In this document: in pieces, positions 45,048-51,371 of the stretch | Layout of the letters: each line of letters begins with the position of its first letter | Numbering within the stretch: position 1 is the stretch's first letter | DNA from: CAZUWH01 sp964624075 | Lineage (GTDB): Bacteria; Pseudomonadota; Alphaproteobacteria; Rhodospirillales; Rhodospirillaceae | Assembly: GCA_964624075.1 (NCBI GenBank) | Contig: CAZUWH010000020.1 | Coordinates: 1 to 51,371, forward strand | Direction: 5' to 3' | DNA: 51,371 bases | The notes under the pieces: generated by a model | The model's database searches: none | The model's input: the letters and a program-made list of their open reading frames with translations, nothing else | Told to the model about the DNA's origin: nothing | Made by a program: the position numbers and the translations under genes

Positions 45048-46104
45048 CGTCATTCTCCCCGGCCAGAAGATCCGGCTGCCGGTGGGCCGGCGCACGCAAG
45101 CCCAGGCGGCGGAAACCGGTCTCGGAGAGCAGGCGCCCCCTGGGGGTCCGCTGCAACAGGCCCCGTTGCAGCAGAAACGGTTCCACCACTTCCTCAAGTG
45201 TATCCCGCTGTTCGGATAATGCGGCCGCCAACGTATCCACGCCGACCGGTCCGCCCCCATAGTGTTCGGCAATGCAGCGCAGATAGCGGCGATCGAAGGA
45301 ATCAAGCCCGTGATCATCGACATCCAGTCGCACCAGTGCGGTATCGGCAACCTTCCCATCGACCGGCCAGGTGTCGGCCACGGCAGCGAAATCACGGATC
45401 CGCCGCAAAAGCCTTCCCGCCACCCGCGGCGTGCCTCGTGACCGCTTGGCAATTTCGGCGGCGCCATCGGCAGTGACTGCCATGCCGAGTACCCGTGCCC
45501 CGCGTTGCACGATCCGTTCCAGGTCGGCCGTGTCGTAATAGTCGAGCCGCAAGGGAATGCCGAAACGGTCCCGCAAGGACGTCGTCAGAAGGCCGGTGCG
45601 GGTGGTTGCCCCCACCAGGGTGAAGGGCTGAAGGTCGATACGCACCGAACGGGCAGCCGGTCCCTCACCGATGATCAGATCGAGCTGGAAATCCTCCATG
45701 GCCGCATACAGTACCTCTTCGACATGGACCGGCAGACGATGGATTTCATCAATGAACAGGGTGTCGCGCTGCTCCAGATTGGTCAGAAGGGCAGCGAGAT
45801 CACCGGCACGCGTGATCATCGGACCGGAGGTAGCACGAAAACCCACCCCCAGTTCACGGGCAATAATCTGGGCGAGAGTCGTCTTCCCCAAACCCGGCGG
45901 CCCCGACAGGAGCACGTGATCCATCGCCTCGCCCCGGCTGCGGGTGGCAGTCACGAAAACCCGCAGGTTCTCGCAGACCGTCTGCTGACCGATGAAATCA
46001 CCGAGCGTCTGCGGACGCAACAGGCGTGCCTCGGCATCATCCTCAGGCTGCCGAACGCCGCTTACCACGCGCGTCTCCGGCCGGTCCGTCCGAGTCCGTG
46101 CCAT
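45040..46104 (-). CDS. ruvB: Holliday junction branch-migration ATPase RuvB
   Basis: A 354-residue AAA+ motor. It has Walker A GPPGLGKTTLAQ, Walker B LFIDEIHRLPVHVEEVLYAA, sensor GATTRTGLLTTSLRDRFG, and the C-terminal winged helix with GLLQRTPRGRLLS. Its N-terminus is extended by some 20 residues relative to E. coli. It drives branch migration with RuvA and RuvC. It lies three bases after ruvA and overlaps ybgC. Confidence 0.96.
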   Translation of the reverse strand: MARTRTDRPETRVVSGVRQPEDDAEARLLRPQTLGDFIGQQTVCENLRVFVTATRSRGEAMDHVLLSGPPGLGKTTLAQIIARELGVGFRATSGPMITRAGDLAALLTNLEQRDTLFIDEIHRLPVHVEEVLYAAMEDFQLDLIIGEGPAARSVRIDLQPFTLVGATTRTGLLTTSLRDRFGIPLRLDYYDTADLERIVQRGARVLGMAVTADGAAEIAKRSRGTPRVAGRLLRRIRDFAAVADTWPVDGKVADTALVRLDVDDHGLDSFDRRYLRCIAEHYGGGPVGVDTLAAALSEQRDTLEEVVEPFLLQRGLLQRTPRGRLLSETGFRRLGLRAPAHRQPDLLAGENDDG

Positions 46105-46107
46105 TGG

Positions 46108-46731
46108 CTAGTCTCCGTCCTTGCGCGCGCTGTCCTGCAAAGCCGTCCGTACCAGCGCTCCGACCTCGGGCGGTCCGTCACGCATCAATCTCGTCTCGGC
46201 CTGTGCCACCATGGCCAGGGCCTCCGCACGCCCGTATCCCAGATTGACCAGGGCCGAGACGGCATCGCTGGCGGCAGCGCTCCGGGGTACGAGGAACGTT
46301 TCCTCGCCGCCGGCCTCGGCGGTGGCCAGATCGGCAACCTTGTCTTTCAACTCGGTCAGCAGCCGGGCTGCCAGACGTGGCCCCACGCCAATGGCACGGG
46401 TCAGGACTGCCGTGTCCTGAGCAGCCAGGGCCCGGGCCAACTGGTCCGGCGCCAGGACCGACAGAAGACGCAGCGCCACCTTTGCCCCTACGCCCTGCAC
46501 GGTGGTCAAGAGACGGAACCAGTCCCATTCGGCCTGATCCAGGAAGCCGTACAGGGTGATGGCGCCTTCCCGGACATGGGTTTCCACATGCAGGGCGACG
46601 GTTCCGCCCGGACCTGGCAGGCGGGCCAGGGTACGGCCTGAGCAATAGGTGATGTAACCAACGCCCTGTACATCGAGGATCACCCAGTCATCACCGCGCG
46701 ACTCGACAACGCCCCGCAAACGGGCGATCAT
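46108..46731 (-). CDS. ruvA: Holliday junction DNA-binding protein RuvA
   Basis: A 207-residue protein with the OB-fold start MIARLRGVVESRGDDWVILD, then GVGYITYCS. The helix-hairpin-helix region is LLTTVQGVGAKVALRLLSVL, with a second at AIGVGPRLAARLLTELKDKV. The C-terminal RuvB-binding domain is DAVSALVNLGYGRAEALAMV. Its start overlaps the ruvC stop by four bases. Confidence 0.95.
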   Translation of the reverse strand: MIARLRGVVESRGDDWVILDVQGVGYITYCSGRTLARLPGPGGTVALHVETHVREGAITLYGFLDQAEWDWFRLLTTVQGVGAKVALRLLSVLAPDQLARALAAQDTAVLTRAIGVGPRLAARLLTELKDKVADLATAEAGGEETFLVPRSAAASDAVSALVNLGYGRAEALAMVAQAETRLMRDGPPEVGALVRTALQDSARKDGD

Positions 46732-47282
46732 AGACCTGTCTCCCTGATCGTGTCCCGATTAGCCCGTTCGGCGTGGTCTCTGCCCCTGCCTTTGCCACCG
46801 GCCGGTTGGAGGACAGTAGCGCGGTGATGGGCGTGACAGATCGCAACGGCCAGGGCATCGGCGGCATCCGCTCCGCCAAGCTGGCACCCCAGCAGCAACC
46901 GGCCCACCATCATGGCCACCTGGGTCTTGTCGGCGTGGCCGACTCCCACGACGGTTTTCTTGACAAGATTAGGAGGATATTCGCTGACAGATAAACCAGT
47001 GCGGGCCGGCGCAAGAAGGACAACCCCCCGCGCCTGGCCGAGCTTGAGCGCAGAGGCAGGATTGCGGTTTACGAAGGTTTCTTCCACGGCGGCCTCATCC
47101 GGGCGATGCATAGCAATCACCGTCTTCACGCCTTCATAGATCTGGGCCAGCCTCATTGCTAGCGATAGATGATTTTCTGAACAGACGACACCACTGGCCA
47201 CGTAACACAGCCGATTGCCTTCCATCTCGATCACCCCCCAGCCGGTCTTGCGCAGGCCGGGATCCAGTCCCAACAATCTCAT
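46728..47282 (-). CDS. ruvC: Crossover junction endonuclease RuvC
   Basis: A 184-residue resolvase. Catalytic acidic residues are visible as Asp7 (GLDPGLRKTGWGVIE), the Glu in AAVEETFVNRNPASAL, and the paired acids in GADAADALAVAICHAH. It cleaves Holliday junctions processed by RuvAB and is first in ruvCAB. The C-terminus after AICHAHH is about 20 residues longer than the core family. Confidence 0.95.
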   Translation of the reverse strand: MRLLGLDPGLRKTGWGVIEMEGNRLCYVASGVVCSENHLSLAMRLAQIYEGVKTVIAMHRPDEAAVEETFVNRNPASALKLGQARGVVLLAPARTGLSVSEYPPNLVKKTVVGVGHADKTQVAMMVGRLLLGCQLGGADAADALAVAICHAHHRATVLQPAGGKGRGRDHAERANRDTIRETGL

Positions 47283-47368
47283 CCTTTCCTGCCTTCCTAT
47301 GGCGAACGGGGCTGTCCCGTCATCCTCCCTCGGCTGGTGCAGAAGGTGCGGCCCTGTCCCGTCTGTCT

Positions 47369-48121
47369 TCAGAGGCTCAGACGCTCCATGAGGGCATCCG
47401 GAATATCGAAGTTTGAAACTACAAGTTGCACATCGTCGTTATCTTCCAGGACATCCAGAAATTTGAGCAGGCTCTGGGCGGTTTCCTCATCGGTGACCGG
47501 GACCGTTATCAGCGGGCGCCATTCCAGCCGGGCCATTTCGGGTGTACCAAAACAGCGCTCCAAGATTTCCCGGACAACGCCCAGATCGTCAGAGGTGCAA
47601 TAGATCTGATGGCTGCTGTCATCGGAGTTGACATCATTCGCACCCGCCTCAATGGCTGCATCCAGCATAGCTTCGGCCGAGGCAACGGCAGCCGAATAAT
47701 GAAAGGCGCCAACCCGTTCGAAGTTGAAGGCCACACTGTTGGTTTCCCCGAGCGTGCCGTCATTCTTGCCAAAAGCGGCACGAATTTCGGCGGCGGTACG
47801 GTTGCGGTTATCGGTCAGGGCCTCCACTATGATTGCGACGTTGCCAGGACCATAGCCTTCGTAGTGGACTTCTTCATAAGTCGTATTATCACCGGCCGTA
47901 CTAGCCTTCCGGATGGCACGTTCGATGCTGTCTTTGGGCATGTTCTGGACGCGCGCTGCCTGAATCGCCGCACGCAGACGCGGATTCATCTCCGGCTGCG
48001 GCAGACCAGTCTTGCAGGCAACCGTGATTTCCCGCGCCAGCTTGGCGAACATCCGTGCCCGCCTGGCATCCTGAGCACCCTTGCGGTACATGATGTTCTT
48101 GAACTGGGAGTGGCCTGCCAT
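47369..48121 (-). CDS. yebC: YebC/PmpR family protein
   Basis: A 250-residue YebC/TACO1-family protein, with a start at 48121 giving MAGHSQFKNIMYRKGAQDAR. Other family stretches are NMPKDSIERAIRKAS, YEGYGPGNVAIIVEALTDNR and NRTAAEIRAAFGKNDGTLGE. Members act in translation of difficult sequences or as transcriptional regulators. It precedes ruvC as in most proteobacteria. A longer in-frame upstream part lacks family similarity. Confidence 0.95.
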   Translation of the reverse strand: MAGHSQFKNIMYRKGAQDARRARMFAKLAREITVACKTGLPQPEMNPRLRAAIQAARVQNMPKDSIERAIRKASTAGDNTTYEEVHYEGYGPGNVAIIVEALTDNRNRTAAEIRAAFGKNDGTLGETNSVAFNFERVGAFHYSAAVASAEAMLDAAIEAGANDVNSDDSSHQIYCTSDDLGVVREILERCFGTPEMARLEWRPLITVPVTDEETAQSLLKFLDVLEDNDDVQLVVSNFDIPDALMERLSL

Positions 48122-48291
48122 GAGTTGACACCTGATCCTTGGTTCTGAAGACGGGAGGGTTTTATCATACGGCATGATGCATGACGACTGCTCAGACACA
48201 CGACCACTCGTAATTCACTGCCAGAATCTTTTGATAACGGCACAATATGGCAGCTTTGGGGCATTCTGCCGGGCAGGGAAACAGTCTCCCA

Positions 48292-49104
48292 TCACGCTGG
48301 CAGGGCAGACTGTAAACGGCCGCCAAGGCGTACCGGCTGAATCGTTCTGGCGTGTCCTTCCACTTCATCGGTTTCCACATAGACCCCGCACAAGGTGCCC
48401 TCCCCTTCGGCCGGGTGCAGGCGCTCCGTCGGCATCTTGTGGGTGAAGCGGATCAGGGGCTGTTCCTTGACAAGTCCGATCACCGAATTGTAATCGCCGC
48501 ACATGCCGGCATCGGTCTGATAGGCGGTGCCCTGCGGCAGAATCTGGGCATCGGCCGTTGGCACATGCGTATGGCTGCCCACCACCAGAGAAGCGCGTCC
48601 ATCCACGAAATGACCAAGCGCCATTTTCTCGCTGGTCGCCTCGCCATGGACATCGACAATGATCGCCTGCACCTTCCGCCCCAGGGGATACTGATTCAGC
48701 AGGGCATCAAGCACCGCGAACGGATCATCGAGTGCTTCCATGAACAGCCGCCCCATGACCTGGACCACGAGAACCTTGCGGCCCCCCGGGATATCATAAA
48801 CGGCTGCCCCGCGGCCGGGCGTTCCGGCCGGATAGTTAAGAGGGCGCAGAAGACGGATGTCATTATTGATGTAAGGGATGATCTCGCGCTGATCCCAGGC
48901 GTGATTGCCAAGCGTGATCACATCCACGCCGGCCTTGTAGAATTCATCGCACAGACGGGGTGTAATTCCAAAACCATGAGCGGCGTTTTCCCCATTGACC
49001 ACCACGCAATCGAGCCGTAGCCGCGTCCGCAGCATCGGCACACGCTGCAGAACCACCTCCCGACCAGAGGCGCCAACTATGTCACCGCAATAGAGAATCC
49101 TCAT
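48292..49104 (-). CDS. YmdB-type metallophosphoesterase
   Basis: A 270-residue protein of the TIGR00282/YmdB family, which hydrolyses 2',3'-cyclic nucleotides or related phosphodiesters. The start at 49104 gives MRILYCGDIVGASGRE (metal-binding Asp). NGENAAHGFGI, TLGNHAWDQREI, VDVHGEATSEK and GSHTHVPTADAQIL follow and supply the other metal ligands. Its start overlaps the cyclo-ligase stop by four bases (ATGA), so the two are coupled, a common alphaproteobacterial arrangement. Confidence 0.92.
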   Translation of the reverse strand: MRILYCGDIVGASGREVVLQRVPMLRTRLRLDCVVVNGENAAHGFGITPRLCDEFYKAGVDVITLGNHAWDQREIIPYINNDIRLLRPLNYPAGTPGRGAAVYDIPGGRKVLVVQVMGRLFMEALDDPFAVLDALLNQYPLGRKVQAIIVDVHGEATSEKMALGHFVDGRASLVVGSHTHVPTADAQILPQGTAYQTDAGMCGDYNSVIGLVKEQPLIRFTHKMPTERLHPAEGEGTLCGVYVETDEVEGHARTIQPVRLGGRLQSALPA

Positions 49105-49814
49105 TGTCCCATCACCATTCTTCCTTTCCTGCCGCACCGGAGATGAGTCCGGGACTGTGCGCGGGTCGCCTGCGGCCGGATCATACCCCGTTCGCTCCAG
49201 ATCAAATCCATAGCCATGTCAAAGCGGTGACGCGGGACCTGGCGCACTTCCTGGCTGGCAAAGGCAACCCCGATAGCAACGACCCTTCCTCTGCGCCGCC
49301 GCCGGCGCAGACAGGCCAGGGTGCGATCATAGTACCCTCCCCCGAAGCCAAGACGAAAACCGGCCCGGTCGAAAGCCAACAGCGGAACCAGCACGATATC
49401 GGGAACCAGCCGGAATGCTCTGGCCGGTGGATGACTGGTCCCGTGCGGTCCAGGCCTCAAACCATGACCGGCGCCCCAGACTTGGAAGGCCAGGGGCCAT
49501 CCCCGGCCCACGACCACCGGCAACACCATCTGGCATCCCAGCGCCGACAACCGCCCCATCAGCGGGCGAACATCTATTTCACCTGCCATCGGCCAATATC
49601 CCGCCACCACGAGACCTTTCCAGCGGCGCTTGCCACGTGCGACACACTTCAGCATCCATGCCGCTGCCCGTTCCAGGGTCCGCGCGGCGGCAGGACCCTG
49701 GGCGGTGACCAATCTGCGGCGGTGCGCCAGCATCTGGCGACGCAACACTGCTTTTGCGGCGACAATATCCTCTTCTTGCTTTGGTCCGCATCCTCCCATA
49801 CTCATGCCTGACAT
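49101..49814 (-). CDS. 5-formyltetrahydrofolate cyclo-ligase
   Basis: An enzyme of about 237 residues (YgfA/MTHFS family) that converts 5-formyl-THF to 5,10-methenyl-THF using ATP. The N-terminal KAVLRRQMLAHRRRL is the usual basic helix. VPLLAFDRAGFRLGFGGGYY and DRTLACL form the ATP/folate motif, and VAIGVAFASQEV follows. The start is uncertain: ATGs at 49814, 49805 and 49799 are all in frame and none has a clean ribosome site. The C-terminal 25 residues (RTHLRCGRKG) look unstructured. It lies downstream of 6S RNA, the widely conserved ssrS-ygfA arrangement. Confidence 0.9.
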   Translation of the reverse strand: MSGMSMGGCGPKQEEDIVAAKAVLRRQMLAHRRRLVTAQGPAAARTLERAAAWMLKCVARGKRRWKGLVVAGYWPMAGEIDVRPLMGRLSALGCQMVLPVVVGRGWPLAFQVWGAGHGLRPGPHGTSHPPARAFRLVPDIVLVPLLAFDRAGFRLGFGGGYYDRTLACLRRRRRRGRVVAIGVAFASQEVRQVPRHRFDMAMDLIWSERGMIRPQATRAQSRTHLRCGRKGRMVMGQ

Positions 49815-49844
49815 AGGAGGGCACCTTGCTAAGTGTCCCATCCG

Positions 49845-49935
49845 GAAACATATCGTCCTTTTTCAAGGCGTTCGTCGTCACTCCTGCGAGGCTTGTCCCC
49901 GCGAAAGCGGGGAGCGGAGGTCAGGGGACAGCTCA
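49845..49935. repeat. Dispersed palindromic repeat, copy A
   Basis: The stretch reads from GGAAACATATCG past CGTCGTCACTCCTGCG to CCCCGCGAAAGCGGGG, whose arms form a hairpin. The reverse complement of 51045-51155 is very similar along its whole length, and 49950-50055 is a more distant copy in the opposite orientation. It lies between the cyclo-ligase gene and 6S RNA. Confidence 0.75.
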
Positions 49936-49949
49936 CTGGGCCGGGCTAC

Positions 49950-50055
49950 CCGGGATTCCCGCCCCGCCTGCGCGAGGACAGGCTTTCGCGGGAATCATGG
50001 CGGATTCCCGTAACGCGTTGAAGACATGCATTATGTTCCCAGACGAGCATCCAAG
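49950..50055. repeat. Dispersed palindromic repeat, copy B (inverted)
   Basis: Contains GGGATTCCCGCC, GCCTGCGCGAGG, GCTTTCGCGGGAAT, then ATGCATTATGTTCCCAGACG. Reversed, it aligns with copy A and with the repeat at 11437. Copies A and B form a head-to-head pair directly beyond the 3' end of 6S RNA. Confidence 0.7.
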
Positions 50056-50089
50056 GGATGCACCCGGGCATAACGCATTGGAATATTGG

Positions 50090-50260
50090 AACGGTACCAC
50101 GCCCACCGTTGGCGTTCGCAGCTTCCACCCTGGACCTCGCTTATGAGGCGGGAGCCGTGTCTCCTGACCAGACTCAATGACAGGGACGGCCCCCCTTGTG
50201 GGATCGTATCGCCCCCGGGAGTTCACAGCCTGACGCACGGGGCAGCAGCTACCGTTCGGC
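50090..50260 (-). ncRNA. ssrS: 6S RNA
   Basis: The minus strand between zapA and the cyclo-ligase gene carries the alphaproteobacterial 6S pattern. The 5' part is TGCCCCGTGCGTCAGGCTGT followed by GAACTCCCGGGG, then GATACGATCC and the apical hairpin AAGGGGGGCCGTCCCTG. The 3' part GTCTGGTCAGGAGACACGGC continues to AAGCGAGGTCCAGGGTGGAA and GCTGCGAACG. The position (zapA - ssrS - fau/ygfA) is the conserved one. 6S RNA mimics an open promoter and holds sigma70-RNA polymerase in slow growth. The ends are estimated. Confidence 0.82.
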
Positions 50261-50273
50261 ATTGGTTCTAGGC

Positions 50274-50696
50274 TTATTCCAGACGTTCAGCAAGAGTCTC
50301 GATCCGTTCTGCAAGACGCTCAATACGGGCCGCTATCTCCTCCTCGGCGACTGCCCGAGCAAAGGCACCATCCTTTCCGGTACGGCTGGTCACTAGGCGA
50401 ATTTCTTCCATTTCCCGCCGGGTTTCCGCCAGTGCCTGCGTGAGCTGGTCCCGTTCCTGCGTGACCTCATCCAGGGCATGCCGGCAATCCCACAGTTCAT
50501 CAGCGATCACCAGGCCAGCAAGGGTCAGCAACAGAGCCTCACTGACATGACCAAGAACACGAGCCAGTTCACAAGCCCGATGGTCCAGGTAATCTCCTAG
50601 TTCTGCAACGTGGTTCTCCTGGCCATCGTCACAGACCACCCGGTAGGTGCGGCCAGCAATAGTGACGGACACCTGCCCCACGGTTTCACTCCCCAA
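50274..50696 (-). CDS. zapA: Cell division protein ZapA
   Basis: A 140-residue ZapA-family protein that bundles FtsZ filaments. The N-terminal domain reads GQVSVTIAGRTYRVVCDDGQ and NHVAELGDYLDHRACELA. A central helix (EALLLTLAGLVIADELWD) leads into a long coiled coil to the C-terminus. It follows the small coiled-coil gene by six bases and precedes 6S RNA. Confidence 0.92.
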   Translation of the reverse strand: MGSETVGQVSVTIAGRTYRVVCDDGQENHVAELGDYLDHRACELARVLGHVSEALLLTLAGLVIADELWDCRHALDEVTQERDQLTQALAETRREMEEIRLVTSRTGKDGAFARAVAEEEIAARIERLAERIETLAERLE

Positions 50697-50702
50697 GTCG
50701 AT

Positions 50703-50972
50703 TTATTCCCCAAGCAAAACCTTCAGATGCTCGATGGTGCCATCGAGACGATCAGCCACCGAGCGGGCGGTGGTTTCAAGGCGGGTGTGGCTGGTCTTGA
50801 TCGTTTGCAGTTTGGCCTGCAGATCCTGTTCAACCATGGACGCCGCAGAGAGCGCGGACTGTACAGACTCCTCCTGCACCACCACCGCATGCTCCAGGCG
50901 CGCAACAGCCTGCTCCAGCCGCCCATGGGCGGTTTCGATCTTTCCCAGCCTGATGACGGATATTTCTTTCAA
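50703..50972 (-). CDS. Small coiled-coil protein upstream of zapA
   Basis: An 89-residue protein that is predicted to be almost entirely helical, with heptad-like stretches (RLEQAVARLEHAVVVQEESV and TRLETTARSVADRLDGTIEH). Short coiled-coil proteins of unknown function (DUF4164-like) sit just upstream of zapA in many alphaproteobacteria and may take part in division. The start is a TTG at 50972 with a weak ribosome site; no ATG is available near the N-terminus. Confidence 0.7.
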   Translation of the reverse strand: MKEISVIRLGKIETAHGRLEQAVARLEHAVVVQEESVQSALSAASMVEQDLQAKLQTIKTSHTRLETTARSVADRLDGTIEHLKVLLGE

Positions 50973-51371
50973 GACTTCATAGCCGTTGATGGGGACGGAA
51001 ACAAGTGTACGGCGCCCGGCAGGTCAGGTCAATGACTGCTGTTTTGTCCGATCCTGGACCCCCGCTCCCCGCTTTCGCGGGGATAGGCTTCGTGGGAGTG
51101 ACGACTCATCATGCATTGAAAAATAACGATATGTCTCCGGACGGACACTCAGATGTCGGGTGGATTGCATCCGCGGCCCTTGTCTGACGCTCCGCAGGAC
51201 CTCAACGGTCCGGCTTCCTGCCTTCGTCCTGCTTTGTTACCGCAGTCTCTTTGTTCCAACGCGATTGTCCTATTCCGTCTGACGGGATACGAAGGGGGAT
51301 GATGAAAATCCCAATGTTTTTGGTTCCTCGACGTTTCAAGTGGATTTGAAGAGTTGGCCGAACGGGGCGGC
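50973..51371. other. Upstream region of the zapA operon with a repeat
   Basis: No gene is supported. 51045-51155 is an inverted copy of the repeat at 49845-49935, with the CCCCGCTTTCGCGGGG hairpin. The rest, to the window end, should hold the promoter of the coiled-coil/zapA genes; I see no clear hexamers. Confidence 0.5.

Noticed and set aside
45505..46641. 378-codon plus-strand frame opposite ruvAB
   Set aside because: Shadow of ruvA and ruvB, both full-length with Walker and HhH motifs.
1..51371. tRNA, rRNA genes and CRISPR arrays
   Set aside because: I looked for T-arm consensus stretches, rRNA landmarks and regularly spaced direct repeats and found none; the repeats seen are palindromic and dispersed.
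1..51371. All frameshifts as sequencing errors
   Set aside because: Lesions are concentrated in dispensable genes and include deletions and stops, whereas about thirty conserved genes over roughly 30 kb are clean. A few single-lesion cases (trmL, the YcfL-like gene, the PLA2-like gene) could still be errors.

Overview
This window most likely comes from an alphaproteobacterium, probably a Rhodospirillales-type sulfur lithotroph, whose genome is being eroded. Three things point there: the order zapA - 6S RNA - 5-FTHF cyclo-ligase - ymdB - yebC - ruvCAB - ybgC - tolQRAB - pal - cpoB, a petABC operon divergent from trmL, and a two-subunit 2-oxoglutarate:ferredoxin oxidoreductase. Housekeeping and energy genes are intact. 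Many accessory genes (motAB, trmL, a nitrite-oxidoreductase-like operon, two Crp/Fnr regulators, a SoxS-like thioredoxin, a phospholipase A2, an LpoB-linked lipoprotein cluster, a coxM piece) carry frameshifts, stops or deletions. The damage is confined to dispensable functions, so real gene decay explains it better than poor base calling. All family names come from recognising motifs; nothing was aligned or searched.

Layout. 1-3.6 kb: repeats, dead motAB, and a convergent membrane flippase whose reading frame now runs antisense into dead motB. 3.1-6.3 kb: korA-korB and a ferritin-like gene. 6.5-9.1 kb: cytochrome bc1 (petABC). 9.3-11.3 kb: broken trmL and intact dadA. 11.6-16.5 kb: sulfur module with flavocytochrome c sulfide dehydrogenase (fccAB), a tetraheme NapC-type quinol-side cytochrome, DsrE2, TusA and a dead SoxS-like thioredoxin. 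16.8-23.6 kb: a fully pseudogenised periplasmic NXR/Nar-type molybdoenzyme operon (alpha, beta, gamma), an FNR/DNR-like box in front of it, and two broken Crp/Fnr regulators pointing away from it. 24.3-26.3 kb: interrupted phospholipase A2, then rdgB and rph. 26.4-33.8 kb: a six-gene hyfBCEFGI-like complex whose large subunit lacks the N-terminal NiFe cysteine pair, i.e. an energy-converting hydrogenase-related (Ehr) complex. 34-38.9 kb: lpoB and its decaying neighbours, a 21-G tract and a coxM remnant. 38.9-51.0 kb: one long run of conserved minus-strand genes for envelope integrity, recombination, translation control, one-carbon metabolism and division, with 6S RNA.

How it fits together. 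Sulfide oxidised by FccAB would deliver electrons to c-type cytochromes. The NapC-like protein and bc1 complex link c-type cytochromes to the quinone pool. DsrE2/TusA handle sulfane sulfur in the cytoplasm. KorAB plus the ion-pumping Ehr complex suggest a low-potential ferredoxin economy. The dead NXR/Nar operon and its regulators indicate that a nitrogen-oxide-linked branch of respiration, with its oxygen/NO-type control, has been lost, along with flagellar motility.
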